Source of the DNA: RBG-16-57-9 sp964462185 | GTDB lineage: Archaea; Thermoproteota; Bathyarchaeia; TCS64 | Assembly: GCA_964462185.1 (NCBI GenBank) | Contig: CAYWWV010000002.1 | Coordinates: 24,534 to 88,533, forward strand | Direction of reading: 5' to 3' | Length of the DNA: 64,000 nt | Part shown: positions 26,333-35,226 of the stretch, piece after piece | Position numbering within the stretch: the first letter of the stretch is position 1 | Layout: each line of letters opens with the position of its first letter | The notes under the pieces: generated by a model | What the model saw: only the letters and a program-made list of their open reading frames with translations | Database searches by the model: none | What the model was told of the DNA's origin: nothing | Program-made: the position numbers and the translations under genes

Positions 26333-26653
26333 TTAAACCTGTCTCCGATCCTCCCTCTCGTAGTAGCCCGGGGCCTTGTGGGGGCCGAAAGACTTCAAGC
26401 CCTCCTTCTCCAGCTTTAGCCGCATCGCCTGGGCCTCTCCCCCCGAGAGCTCCCCACGAGCCTCCAAGTAGTCGATGATCTCATGCGCCTCCTCGGGCCT
26501 CCTACACCTGCGTATAAAATCCACGGCGGTTGGCTCGTATCCCGCGAACCTTCTCTCCCGCCCAAATCTCAGGGTGAGGTCCGCCTTGCTTATTCCCCTC
26601 TCCATCTCCCCGGCCAGGTTGGGGAACCTCTTCTTGAACTCCTCTGGGCGCAT
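26333..26653 (-). CDS. DUF2095 family archaeal protein
   Basis: This 106-residue protein matches the archaeal DUF2095 family: PEEFKKRFPNLAGEM, FAGYEPTAVDFIRRC, ALEIIDYLE-like helix EAHEIIDYLEARGEL, and GLKSFGPHKAPGYYERE near the end. Function is unknown. It lies between the glmU gene and the M20 gene, all on the minus strand, 32 bp after glmU. Confidence 0.78.
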   Translation of the reverse strand: MRPEEFKKRFPNLAGEMERGISKADLTLRFGRERRFAGYEPTAVDFIRRCRRPEEAHEIIDYLEARGELSGGEAQAMRLKLEKEGLKSFGPHKAPGYYEREDRRQV

Positions 26654-26685
26654 CTAGGGGGTTCTCAGCGAAGCCATGGATAAAC

Positions 26686-27960
26686 CTATGGGTGTCGAGG
26701 CTTCTTCTCGGGCTTGGAGAAGGCGTAGAGGAGGACACCCCCCTCCACATCCCTCTGAACGGTGAGGCCTGGGGCTATCCAGGCCCCGCTACCCACCACC
26801 ACGCCGGGGTGTATGGATACGTTCACCCCCGTCTGGACGTGGTCCCCCATGATTACCCCCAGCTTCCTACGGCCACTACTCATGCGTACCCCCTTCACCG
26901 TGACCTCCACCGGGGTCTTGTCGAACCTCAGGTTGGCGGTTATGGTGCCCGCCCCCAGGTTGCAGCCCTTGCCGATGATGCTGTCCCCTATGTAGCTCAA
27001 GTGGGCTGCATGGCTCCCCTCGCCTATTATGCTGTTCTTCACCTCGCAGGCGTTGCCCACCCTGGTGCCTTTCCCCAGGCAGGTGCTGGCCCTGATGTAG
27101 CAGTTGGGCCCCACATCGGCGTCCTCCCCCACCACTACGGGTCCCTCTATGTAGGTCCCCGCCCTCACCCGTGCCCCAGGCTTCACCCAGACGGGGCCCT
27201 TCAACACGGCTCCGGGCTCCACCTCCCCCTCCAGGCGGGTCTCCAGGCCCGCCATGGCCCTCTGGTTTGCCTCCAGCAGGCTCCACGGGAGGCCCACATC
27301 CATCCACTCCCCCGGGGACAGCTCCAGCCTCCGCACTGGGACCCCAGCGGAGGCCATCAACCCGATGGTGTCTGTGACCTCGTACTCCCCCCGGCTGCTT
27401 TTAGGCGTCTCCTCCAGGTGGTCGAAGAGCTGGGGTGGGAAGACGTAGACCCCCAGGTTGGCCTGGTTGCTGGGCTCCTCCCCAGGGCGGGGCTTCTCCA
27501 CCACCCCCACCACCCTGTCGCCCTCCAGCTTAAGGGCCCCGTACTGGCTGGGGTCCTCCACCTCCATGGAGCAGACCAGGGCCTCCCCAGGCCTCCAGGC
27601 TTTCACCACCCTCCGCAAGACCCCGGGGCCCAGGAAGTGGTCTCCGTAGAGCCCGAGGATGGGCTCACCCCCGGCGAACCCTTCTGCCTGCTGGAATCCG
27701 TGGGCGGTTCCCAGGGGTTGGGGCTGGGTCACATAGCTGAGCTCCACGCCCACCCTGGAGCCGTCGCCCAAGTATTCCCTGATCTGGTCCTCCAAGTAGT
27801 TGGTGACCACCAGGGCCTCCTCCACCCCCGCCTCCCGCACCCTCAGCAACATCCACTCCAGGAGGGGCCTCCCCCCCACCTCCAACATGGGTTTGGGGGT
27901 GTTATCCGTTAGGGGCCTGAGCCGAGTGCCCTTCCCAGCGGCCAAAACCACTGCCTTCAA
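26686..27960 (-). CDS. glmU: Bifunctional sugar-1-phosphate nucleotidylyltransferase/acetyltransferase
   Basis: The 424-residue protein has an N-terminal nucleotidyltransferase domain (VVLAAGKGTRLRPLTDNTPK, the G-X-G-T-R-X(4-9)-P-K motif) and, from about residue 245, a left-handed beta-helix of hexapeptide repeats. In archaea such proteins make UDP-GlcNAc from glucosamine-1-phosphate; glucose-1-phosphate thymidylyltransferase activity is a common alternative. Its TTG start overlaps the glmM stop (TTGA), so the two are translationally coupled. Confidence 0.85.
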   Translation of the reverse strand: MKAVVLAAGKGTRLRPLTDNTPKPMLEVGGRPLLEWMLLRVREAGVEEALVVTNYLEDQIREYLGDGSRVGVELSYVTQPQPLGTAHGFQQAEGFAGGEPILGLYGDHFLGPGVLRRVVKAWRPGEALVCSMEVEDPSQYGALKLEGDRVVGVVEKPRPGEEPSNQANLGVYVFPPQLFDHLEETPKSSRGEYEVTDTIGLMASAGVPVRRLELSPGEWMDVGLPWSLLEANQRAMAGLETRLEGEVEPGAVLKGPVWVKPGARVRAGTYIEGPVVVGEDADVGPNCYIRASTCLGKGTRVGNACEVKNSIIGEGSHAAHLSYIGDSIIGKGCNLGAGTITANLRFDKTPVEVTVKGVRMSSGRRKLGVIMGDHVQTGVNVSIHPGVVVGSGAWIAPGLTVQRDVEGGVLLYAFSKPEKKPRHP

Positions 27961-29309
27961 CCCTTAGCCCCCTCCACCAGCCTCACAGCCCTCCCCAGCA
28001 GCCAGCCGGCATCCTCCTCCGTCCTACCCTCCACCGTTATCCTGATGAGGGGCTCGGTGCCGCTGGGCCGCACCAGCACCCATCCCCGGGGCGTCTCCAC
28101 CCGAACCCCATCCACCGTGGAGGCCTCCCCCGCCCCTGGGAAGGCCTGGGCATACTCCTCCGCCACCTTCCCCATGACCCTGGCCTTCTCTGCCTCGGGG
28201 CACTCCACCTTTGCCCGTCTCAGGGGGTAGCTGGGCACTCCCTCCACGAACTCCCCCACTGAGACCCCCAGCTCCCCCAATGCCTCCAAGAGCTTCAAAG
28301 CCCCCAGCACCCCGTCGGGGCAGAGGTGGGCCTCTGGGAACACCCAGGCCCCCACAGGCTCCCCGCCGAACACCCCCCCAGCCTCCACCAGGGCCTCAGT
28401 AACATAGGCATCGCCCACAGGTGTCCGCACCACCTCTCCACCAGCCTCCTCCACCACCTCATCAACACACATGGAGGCCCCCACATGGGTGACCACCACC
28501 CCGCCCCCGGCAGCCTCCACCGCGAAGCCGGCGTAGGCCGCCAGAAGCCTGTCGGGGTCCACCACCTTGCCCCGGTGGTCCACCACCATGAAGCGGTCCC
28601 CATCCCCGTCGAAGCCGAAGCCCAGGGAGAGGCCTCTCTCCACGACGAATTTGCCCAGCCGGGCCAGGGTCTCGGCGTTGGGCTCCGGGGGCCCCGAGGG
28701 GAAGGAGCCGTCGGGGATGGCGTTGATGGCCTGGGCCTCGGTGAACCCTTGGAAGGCCCTGGGGGCGGTGAGGGATGTGGCTCCGTGGAAGCAGTCCAGC
28801 CCCACCTTGAAGCCCCCTCCAGGGGCGGCCCAGCCCGACAAGGCCTCCAGGTAGCCCTCCACGCCATCCACCATCTCCACAGCCCCCACCAAGCTCCACT
28901 CGGCCAAACAGCCCAAGGGGTCTGCCAACGCCTCCTCCAAGACCGCCTGCTCCTCCCCCGTCACGCTGTACCCCCGGCTGTTGAACACCTTAAACCCATT
29001 GTATTGGGGCGGGTTGTGGCTGGCCGTCACAGCCACCCCCGTGCTCGAACCCGAGTCCACCACCATCCACGCCACGCAGGGGGTGGGCGCCAACCCCACG
29101 TCCAAGACATCCCCCCCGCCAGCAGCCAGCCCAGCCCTCAAAGCCAGGGCCAGGGCCTCCCCCGTCACCCGGGGGTCCCGCCCCACAACGGTGCACCCCC
29201 CACGGTTGAGCCCCGCCAAAGCCAGCCCCAGGTTCAAGGCCAGCCCCGGCGTCACATCCACATTGGCCAAGCCCCGGATACCCGAGCTGCCGAAAAGCCT
29301 CCTACTCAC
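27957..29309 (-). CDS. glmM: Phosphoglucosamine/phosphohexomutase
   Basis: The 450-residue alpha-D-phosphohexomutase has the phosphoserine loop TASHNPPQYNG, the metal loop GFDGDGDRFMVV, the sugar-recognition loop FGGEPVGAW and the phosphate-binding RPSGTEPLIRI. With glmU downstream and overlapping, conversion of glucosamine-6-P to glucosamine-1-P for UDP-GlcNAc synthesis is the best reading. It overlaps both neighbours by four bases, so all three genes form one transcript. Confidence 0.88.
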   Translation of the reverse strand: MSRRLFGSSGIRGLANVDVTPGLALNLGLALAGLNRGGCTVVGRDPRVTGEALALALRAGLAAGGGDVLDVGLAPTPCVAWMVVDSGSSTGVAVTASHNPPQYNGFKVFNSRGYSVTGEEQAVLEEALADPLGCLAEWSLVGAVEMVDGVEGYLEALSGWAAPGGGFKVGLDCFHGATSLTAPRAFQGFTEAQAINAIPDGSFPSGPPEPNAETLARLGKFVVERGLSLGFGFDGDGDRFMVVDHRGKVVDPDRLLAAYAGFAVEAAGGGVVVTHVGASMCVDEVVEEAGGEVVRTPVGDAYVTEALVEAGGVFGGEPVGAWVFPEAHLCPDGVLGALKLLEALGELGVSVGEFVEGVPSYPLRRAKVECPEAEKARVMGKVAEEYAQAFPGAGEASTVDGVRVETPRGWVLVRPSGTEPLIRITVEGRTEEDAGWLLGRAVRLVEGAKG

Positions 29310-29917
29310 CCACCCCGCCTCCTGGGCACGAATCGACGGAGGGGGTCAGTCTCTATAAGCTTTTCCAGCTCCCCCAGTTTGAGGCCCCGCTTCAAGTCCC
29401 CGTAGACCTCACACCTCTCCCCCCTGTAGGCCTCCAAGTCCTCCGGGGGGCGGACCACCACCTCCCCCTCAAACCCCCCCGCCTTAAACACCAGGTGGGT
29501 GGACCTGAGGCTTCGACCCCCCACCTTAAACTCCTCCACCCTGGAGGAGACCACGGGGTAGGCCTCCCCCAAGGCCTGGGCCACAGCCCCAGGGTCCCCA
29601 CCGTACACAACGATGTCGATGTCGCTGCCCCTCCGGATGGTCCCCCTCCAAACACTTCCAATGAGGACCGGCCCCCACCCCTCCAAGGCCTTCATGGCCC
29701 TCAACGCGGCCCGCCTCATCTCCACAAGCCTCCCAGCGCGATCAGCCCCCTCCAACTCCTCCGCCAGGGCATCCAACTCCCAGGCCACCTCGGCATTGCT
29801 GGGGAGGACCTGCACCCCCAGGCTCCTCGCCGCCGCCTCCTTGGCCTCCCGATACTCACGGGCCCACCCATAGTAGAGCAGCCTAGCGGCCTCCTGGGCC
29901 ACCCTGCCCCTGTCCAT
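29306..29917 (-). CDS. Nucleotidyltransferase-domain protein
   Basis: The 203-residue protein carries the polymerase-beta-type motif IGSVWRGTIRRGSDIDIVVY (GS-x(8)-SDID) in its centre, after a helical N-terminus. Similar stand-alone archaeal proteins are annotated only by domain. It is the first gene of the glmM-glmU operon with a four-base overlap, so a link to nucleotide-sugar metabolism is possible but unproven. ATG 29917. Confidence 0.75.
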   Translation of the reverse strand: MDRGRVAQEAARLLYYGWAREYREAKEAAARSLGVQVLPSNAEVAWELDALAEELEGADRAGRLVEMRRAALRAMKALEGWGPVLIGSVWRGTIRRGSDIDIVVYGGDPGAVAQALGEAYPVVSSRVEEFKVGGRSLRSTHLVFKAGGFEGEVVVRPPEDLEAYRGERCEVYGDLKRGLKLGELEKLIETDPLRRFVPRRRGG

Positions 29918-30002
29918 GGGATTGATGGGGGTGAACCCCCCTAAAGGGGTTGCTCCGGGGATTCACTAATATTCCACCCCTCCCACTCCAGTCTTGGAGC
30001 AG

Positions 30003-31220
30003 ATGATCACCTTCGCCATCATAGGCAAAACCAACGTGGGCAAGACCACCCTCTTCAACGCAGCCACCCTTCTGAACGCCGAGATAAGCAACTACCCCTT
30101 CACCACCAAGTCCCCCAACGTGGGCACGGCCTACGTGAGCGACCTCTGCGTTTGCCGGGAGCTGGGGGTGGAGGACAACCCCCAGAACAGCGCCTGCCTG
30201 GAGGGCTGGAGGTATGTCCCCGTGAGGCTGGTGGACGTGCCAGGCCTGGTGAAGGACGCCTGGAGGGGGAGGGGGCTGGGGAACAGGTTCCTCTCCGCCA
30301 TAGGCCAGGCCGACGCCCTCATCCACGTCTTGGACGCCTCGGGCTCCATCGACGAGGAGGGCAACATAACCAGGCCGGGGGACGGGAACCCAGTCCAAGA
30401 CCTCCTGGACGTGGAGCTGGAGGTGGAACTCTGGATAAGCCACATCATCGACCGCAACCGCGCCCAGCTCCTCCGGGACTCCCAGAAGCAAACCCCCTCC
30501 GAGGCCCTCCACAGATGCCTCACAGGAATCAAGGCCCAGCTACACCACGTTGCCCGCGCCCTGGAGCTATCAGGCCTGGAGGATAAACCCTTGGAGGAGT
30601 GGTCCCCCGAGGACACCCTGGAGTTCAGCCACCAACTCCTCCCCCTGGCCAAGCCCACCCTGATCATAGCCAACAAGATGGACCTGGCCAGCAGCGAGGA
30701 GAACCTGGAGAAGATCCTGGAATACAAGCCCGACAGCCTGGTGGCTGCCTGCAGCGCCGAGGCCGAGCTGGCCCTCAGGAGGGCCGACAAGCGGGGCCTC
30801 GTCAAATACCAGCCGGGCCAGGAGGGATTCCAGGTCCCCGACGAGGCCTCCCTCACCCCGGAACAGCGGCGAGCCATCCAATACATCCAGGAGAAGGTCA
30901 TCTACAAATACATGAGAACAGGCATCCAGGACGCCCTCAACACCCTGGCCTTCAAACTACTACGCATGAACATGGTCTACCCCGTCAGCGACGAGGAGAG
31001 GCTCAGCGACAACCACGGGAACGTCCTCCCCGACGCATATCTGATGCCCCCGGGCTCCACCCCCCTGGACCTGGCCCGCCAGATCCACACCTCCCTCGCC
31101 GAGAACTACATACTGGCCATAGACGCCCGCAACAGGATGCGCCTCCCCAAGGACTACCAGCTCCGCCACCGCGACATTATCAAGATAGTCACCCAGAGGA
31201 GGCACCGGCCCAAGGCCTAG
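30003..31220 (+). CDS. YchF/OBG-family GTPase with TGS domain
   Basis: The 405-residue archaeal YchF-like protein has G1 IGKTNVGKTTLFNA, a G2-like segment NYPFTTKSPNVG, G3 LVDVPGLV and G4 IANKMDLA. The C-terminal TGS domain (residues ~320-395) has the typical GSTPLDLARQIHTSL. OBG proteins bind ribosomes and may act on ATP or GTP. ATG 30003 is used; TTG 29994 is also possible, with TAATATT (29967-29973) about 26 nt before it. Confidence 0.88.
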   Translation: MITFAIIGKTNVGKTTLFNAATLLNAEISNYPFTTKSPNVGTAYVSDLCVCRELGVEDNPQNSACLEGWRYVPVRLVDVPGLVKDAWRGRGLGNRFLSAIGQADALIHVLDASGSIDEEGNITRPGDGNPVQDLLDVELEVELWISHIIDRNRAQLLRDSQKQTPSEALHRCLTGIKAQLHHVARALELSGLEDKPLEEWSPEDTLEFSHQLLPLAKPTLIIANKMDLASSEENLEKILEYKPDSLVAACSAEAELALRRADKRGLVKYQPGQEGFQVPDEASLTPEQRRAIQYIQEKVIYKYMRTGIQDALNTLAFKLLRMNMVYPVSDEERLSDNHGNVLPDAYLMPPGSTPLDLARQIHTSLAENYILAIDARNRMRLPKDYQLRHRDIIKIVTQRRHRPKA

Positions 31221-31267
31221 TCCCCCGCCTCGAACCCTTTTTACCTGGGCATACAGCTTTCATAGCC

Positions 31268-31747
31268 ATGTCTCTGGAGGAGGAACTCCGAGCCTTCCTG
31301 GAGGGGGCCCCCAGGGTGGCCATCCTAGGGGTGGGGAACCCCATGAGGGGCGACGACGGCCTGGGGCCCCACGCGGCCCGACGGCTGGCCCAGGAGCCGC
31401 CTCCCCGCACCTTGGTATTGGACGTGGAGTCGGTCCCAGAGGCCTTCACAGGGAAGGTGGAGGAGTTCGGCGCCACCCACGTAGTCATCATCGACGCCGC
31501 CAACCTGGGGGGTGCCCCAGGGGAGACCCGCCTCATAGAGGGCAGCCAGATCAAGGGGGTTGCCATCTCCACCCACAGCCTCCCCCTCAACATCTTCATC
31601 CACTACGTGGAGGAGGCGGTGGGGGCAGAGGTTAGGGTGGTGGGTGTCCAACCCGCCTCCCTGCGATTGGGGGAGGGCCTCACCCCCAGGGTAGAGGAGG
31701 CCGTGGAAAAGGTCGTGGAGACTCTGAGGAGAATCCTTTCTGAGTGA
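31268..31747 (+). CDS. [NiFe] hydrogenase maturation endopeptidase, HycI type
   Basis: The 159-residue protein opens with the M52 peptidase motif ILGVGNPMRGDDGLG. The nickel-sensing ligands appear in place: Asp in RGDDG, Asp in IIDAANLG, and His in STHSLPLN. HycI-type proteases cut the C-terminal tail of group 3/4 hydrogenase large subunits after nickel insertion. The large-subunit gene at 33136-34317 has just such a tail. The gene ends 15 bp from the end of the convergent nuoI-like gene. ATG 31268 lies 27 nt after a TTTTTACC TATA-like box. Confidence 0.9.
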   Translation: MSLEEELRAFLEGAPRVAILGVGNPMRGDDGLGPHAARRLAQEPPPRTLVLDVESVPEAFTGKVEEFGATHVVIIDAANLGGAPGETRLIEGSQIKGVAISTHSLPLNIFIHYVEEAVGAEVRVVGVQPASLRLGEGLTPRVEEAVEKVVETLRRILSE

Positions 31748-31761
31748 AAGAAAAAAGGGGT

Positions 31762-32127
31762 TTAGGAGTCTTTCTGGGGTGGCTCCCGGGGGAAGACCAA
31801 CACCCTGTCCTCCTTGTTCAGGACGGCCAGCTCGTACTCCGGCGTCAAGCGGAGGCATTTCTTGGGGCAGACCTCCTCGCATTGCCCGCAGAAGAGGCAG
31901 CTCCCCAGGTCGATGCGCAGCCCAGTCATCTTGGGGCCTGGGCCCCCCTCCAGAGTGATGGCGAAGCTGGGGCAGACCCTGGCGCACATACCACACCCGA
32001 TGCACTTCTCCTGCTCGTACTCGTGTTTGCCCCGAAGCCCCTTGGGGGGGTCCACCCTCTCAAAGGGGTAGATGAGGGTGGCAGGCTTCTTGAAGGCGTT
32101 CCGAAGGAGTTCTCTCTCCATCGCCAT
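31762..32127 (-). CDS. nuoI: Hydrogenase/complex I iron-sulfur subunit, NuoI-like
   Basis: The 121-residue protein has two 4Fe-4S motifs, CIGCGMCARVCP (Cys 42/45/48/52) and CLFCGQCEEVCP (Cys 77/80/83/87). It matches NuoI, FpoI and the polyferredoxin of group 4 hydrogenases. It would pass electrons between ferredoxin and the small subunit. It is the last gene of the minus-strand operon and starts one base after the nuoH stop. No NuoE/F/G or FpoF-type input module is nearby. Confidence 0.92.
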   Translation of the reverse strand: MAMERELLRNAFKKPATLIYPFERVDPPKGLRGKHEYEQEKCIGCGMCARVCPSFAITLEGGPGPKMTGLRIDLGSCLFCGQCEEVCPKKCLRLTPEYELAVLNKEDRVLVFPREPPQKDS

Positions 32128-32128
32128 C

Positions 32129-33139
32129 TTAGACCACCCCCTTCAAGGCCAACACGGCCATCACTTGAAGTATGGCGAGGGTCACCAGGTACCTCCAGGC
32201 TCCGCTCACCAACTGGTCGATCCTAAACCGCGCGAACAAGGCGCTCAGGTTGCTCATAACCACCACGCAGAAGCTGGTCTTGGCGAGGAACCAGAAGAGG
32301 GGGGGCAGCACGGGCCCTGAGGGGCCGCCCAGGAATAGGCTGGTCATTAGCCCCGCAGCCAGCACCATCTTAACGTAGTGCCCAGAGTTGAGGAGGGCCA
32401 GCTTAACCCCGCTGTACTCCACCTGCCAGCCGTGGACGATCTCCGTCTCGGCCTCGCTCATGTCGAAGGGCCTGAGCTCCAGCTCTGCCAGGAGGCATAC
32501 GGTGTAGATGGCCAGCCCCACCAGGAGGACCAGGCCCACCAGCAGGCCGTGGAGGCTGGGCTGGGCCAGGAACCCTTGGAAGCCTGCCACCTCCCAGTCC
32601 ACGATCTTCTTGATGCTGAGGCTCCCAGCCAGTATGGCGGGGCTGAAGGCCACCAGCGTGAGGGGGATCTCGTAGGCCAGCATCATGAAGGCCACCCTGG
32701 TGGCCCCCACGGCGCCGAAGAGGTTGCCACTGCACCAGCCCCCCAGGAAGACCGCTAAGGCATTCAGGGTTAGGAGGAAGAGTACCACCGCTAGGTCGCC
32801 CTCGAAGCTGGCCACCGGGTCGTAGCTGTATAGCCCGGTGAGGCTTTGGATGGGTATGAGGAATGCTGCGGCCAGGGGGATGGCGAACACCACCACTGGG
32901 ACCAGGTTGAAGACCCTGGCCTGGGCCGCCGCGGGGGTTATGTCCTCCTTGACCATGAGCTTTATGAAGTCGGCCAAGGGTTGGAGGATGCCCTGCCACC
33001 CCGTGTGGAGGGGGCCCACCCTGTTCTGGAGCCGGGCCACCGTCTTCCGGCTCAACCACTCCACGAATAGGGTGTAGCTAAGGATGAAGCTGAGTCCTGG
33101 GAAGACCAGGACCTGCACGGCGTCTACCACGGCGCTCAT
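32129..33139 (-). CDS. nuoH: Membrane anchor subunit, NuoH-like
   Basis: The 336-residue protein has about eight membrane helices and the NuoH/EchB/HycD signatures RLQNRVGPLHTGWQGILQPL and AELELRPFDMSEAETEIV. The subunit joins the catalytic arm to the proton-pumping arm. ATG 33139 overlaps the stop of the large-subunit gene (ATGA), so I use it rather than GTG 33151. Confidence 0.92.
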   Translation of the reverse strand: MSAVVDAVQVLVFPGLSFILSYTLFVEWLSRKTVARLQNRVGPLHTGWQGILQPLADFIKLMVKEDITPAAAQARVFNLVPVVVFAIPLAAAFLIPIQSLTGLYSYDPVASFEGDLAVVLFLLTLNALAVFLGGWCSGNLFGAVGATRVAFMMLAYEIPLTLVAFSPAILAGSLSIKKIVDWEVAGFQGFLAQPSLHGLLVGLVLLVGLAIYTVCLLAELELRPFDMSEAETEIVHGWQVEYSGVKLALLNSGHYVKMVLAAGLMTSLFLGGPSGPVLPPLFWFLAKTSFCVVVMSNLSALFARFRIDQLVSGAWRYLVTLAILQVMAVLALKGVV

Positions 33140-34317
33140 TCCTTGAACCACTCCCTCCGATACTTTCTGAGGTCCTCCTCAGTCCAGACCCATGAACGGT
33201 CCTTGCCCTCATCGTAGAAGAGCATCCTGTCGGTGCAGCTGAAGCAGGGGTCTATCCCCGCCAATATGATGGGTATGTCGGCTATGTATGATCCCTTAAG
33301 CCTCTCCACCAGGCTGGGTATGTTGCCCAGGGTGGGGGACCTCACCTTGTGGCGGTAGGGCATATTCCTCCCATTGCTGATGGTGTAGTGGATGAGCTCA
33401 CCCCTCTGGGCCTCCACCAGGTAGACGGCCTCCCCCTCGGGGATCCTGCCGAGGGGGTTGAACTTGGTCCTAATCTCCCCCTCAGGTATCTCATCCATCA
33501 CCTGCTGGAGGATCTTGCAGCTCTCCAAGACCTCCAGGGCCCTCACCAAGACCTGGCCAAACACATCCCCGTTGTCCACCACGATGTGCTCAAAGTCCAG
33601 CTTGTCGTAGACCAGGTAGGGGTTTATCTTACGGATGTCACAGGGAACCCCGCTACAACGAGCGTTGGGGCCCACCCCGCTGAGCCTCTCCATGTCTCCC
33701 TTGCCCAGGTAGCCCACCCCCACCGCCCGCTCCAGGATGGTGGGCTCGGTGGAGGCCACCTTAATATAGTACTCCGTCCGCTCCTGGACCTTGCTGATGG
33801 CCTTCCTCCACCGGGGGAAGTTGTCGGGGTTTAGATCCCTCCTTACCCCCCCTATGGTGGCCATGGCGTAGTTCACCCTGTTGCCGCTGACCTCCTCCAA
33901 CAGATCCATCACCAGCTCCCGGTCCCTCCAAACATAGTAGAACAAGGTGTCGAACCCGATCTCGTGGGCCGCCACCCCCAGCCAAAGGAGGTGGCTGTGA
34001 AGCCTCTCCAACTCCTGCATGAAGACCCTGATGTATTGGGCCCGCTCGGGGACCTCTATCCCCCCCACAGCCTCCACGCTCCCAACGTACGCCGTCTGGT
34101 GGGCGTTGCTGCAGATCCCGCAGATCCTCTCCACCAGGTATAGGTTCTGTATGTAGGTCCTGGACTCCATCGCCTTCTCTATGCCCCGGTGGTTGTAGCC
34201 TATGTGGGGCTCCACATCCACCACCACCTCACCATCCACGGTGAAGTAGAAGCTCTCAGGCTCCTTCAGGGCGGGGTGCTGGGGCCCTATGGGTATAACA
34301 AACTGTCTCTCACTCAT
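33136..34317 (-). CDS. [NiFe] hydrogenase large subunit, group 4 (NuoD/HycE-like)
   Basis: The 393-residue protein aligns with NuoD and the HycE C-terminal domain (NHRGIEKAMESRTYIQN, LERLHSHLLWLGVAAHEIGF). Unlike NuoD/FpoD it keeps both cysteine pairs that bind the NiFe site: ERICGIC (Cys66, Cys69) and DPCFSCTDR (Cys358, Cys361). After Arg364 there is a 29-residue tail, as in HycE before HycI cleavage. It is therefore most likely an H2-forming or H2-using enzyme, not a quinone or methanophenazine reductase. It overlaps the genes on both sides. Confidence 0.92.
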   Translation of the reverse strand: MSERQFVIPIGPQHPALKEPESFYFTVDGEVVVDVEPHIGYNHRGIEKAMESRTYIQNLYLVERICGICSNAHQTAYVGSVEAVGGIEVPERAQYIRVFMQELERLHSHLLWLGVAAHEIGFDTLFYYVWRDRELVMDLLEEVSGNRVNYAMATIGGVRRDLNPDNFPRWRKAISKVQERTEYYIKVASTEPTILERAVGVGYLGKGDMERLSGVGPNARCSGVPCDIRKINPYLVYDKLDFEHIVVDNGDVFGQVLVRALEVLESCKILQQVMDEIPEGEIRTKFNPLGRIPEGEAVYLVEAQRGELIHYTISNGRNMPYRHKVRSPTLGNIPSLVERLKGSYIADIPIILAGIDPCFSCTDRMLFYDEGKDRSWVWTEEDLRKYRREWFKE

Positions 34318-34801
34318 CTAAATCCCTCAAAACCGCGTCAGCCTTCTCCCTAAGAGACTCTACGGTCTCCTCCTTTCTGAGGGGGTAGACCCCCTCAGGC
34401 CAGTCGTAATCCAATAGTAGCCTTGCTGGGTTGGGGTGTCCCTCTGGGAATATCCCCATCAATTCGTTGACCTCCCTCTCGTACAGGGTTGCCCCGGGGT
34501 GGATGCCTGTGATGCTGGGCACCTTGGGGTCGTCTTTGGGGACCTCCACCTTGAGGCTTAGGGAGAAACCCTCCCGCCTCAGGTGGTAGACCACCTCGAA
34601 GTGCTCCTCCATGTCCACGGCCGATATGGTGGTGATGTGGCGGAATCCAGCCTCCTTGAGCCTCTCCACCACCTCCAGCAAATCTTCCCTACTGACTCTG
34701 CCGAACCCGTAGTTGACCCTGTGGAGGGTGGGCTCCCTAACCCCCAACTCCTCCAGGCCCGCCACAAACTTTTCCTGCTCCTCCAAACTCACATAGACCA
34801 C
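34310..34801 (-). CDS. nuoC: NuoC-like subunit (30 kDa family)
   Basis: This 163-residue protein of the complex I 30-kDa family has FEVVYHLRREGFSLSLKVEV, PSITGIHPGATLYEREVNEL and MGIFPEGHPNPARLLLDYDW, the conserved D/E-R-E-x-x-D/E-L-x-G-I region. It supports the large subunit. It is a separate gene here, unlike the NuoCD fusion of E. coli or the fused HycE. GTG 34801; it overlaps the large subunit gene by eight bases. Confidence 0.9.
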   Translation of the reverse strand: MVYVSLEEQEKFVAGLEELGVREPTLHRVNYGFGRVSREDLLEVVERLKEAGFRHITTISAVDMEEHFEVVYHLRREGFSLSLKVEVPKDDPKVPSITGIHPGATLYEREVNELMGIFPEGHPNPARLLLDYDWPEGVYPLRKEETVESLREKADAVLRDLDE

Positions 34802-34805
34802 CCCG

Positions 34806-35225
34806 CTAGTACCCCGCGCTCTTCAACAGCTTCACCACTCCATCCAGGATGGCCTCGGGCTTGGGTGGACACCCTGGGATGTATGCATCCACGGGGATGA
34901 AGTTGTCCACCCCCTCCATGGAGTTGTAGCATTTTTTGAAGACGCCCCCGCTGATGGCGCAGCTGCCCACAGCCACCACGAACTTGGGGCTGGGCATCTG
35001 CTCGTATATCCTCCTCAACCGTTTCCTGATCTTCCTGGGGACGCTCCCCGAAACCACCATTACATCGGCGTGCCTGGGGCTCCCCTTCAAAAGAGCGCCA
35101 AACCTCTCAACGTCGAACCTGGGAGTCAGGGCTGCCACCACCTCGATGTCGCAGGCGTTGCAAGCGCCCGCGTTGAAGTGGATGAGCCACGGCGACCTGG
35201 TTCGAGCCCATGTCACTATGCTCAT
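34806..35225 (-). CDS. nuoB: [NiFe] hydrogenase small subunit, NuoB-like
   Basis: The 139-residue protein has proximal 4Fe-4S ligands GACNACDIE (Cys22, Cys25), VGSCAISGG (Cys89) and IPGCPPKPE (Cys119). The separated C-x-x-C-D-I-E form is that of Mbh/Ech/Hyc small subunits, whereas true NuoB has adjacent cysteines. This agrees with the hydrogenase reading of the large subunit. The gene ends four bases before the nuoC-like gene begins. Confidence 0.92.
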   Translation of the reverse strand: MSIVTWARTRSPWLIHFNAGACNACDIEVVAALTPRFDVERFGALLKGSPRHADVMVVSGSVPRKIRKRLRRIYEQMPSPKFVVAVGSCAISGGVFKKCYNSMEGVDNFIPVDAYIPGCPPKPEAILDGVVKLLKSAGY

Positions 35226-35226
35226 T

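Noticed and set aside
33136..34317. Annotation as an ordinary NuoD/FpoD quinone or methanophenazine reductase subunit
   Set aside because: NuoD and FpoD lack both cysteine pairs; this protein keeps RICGIC and DPCFSC.
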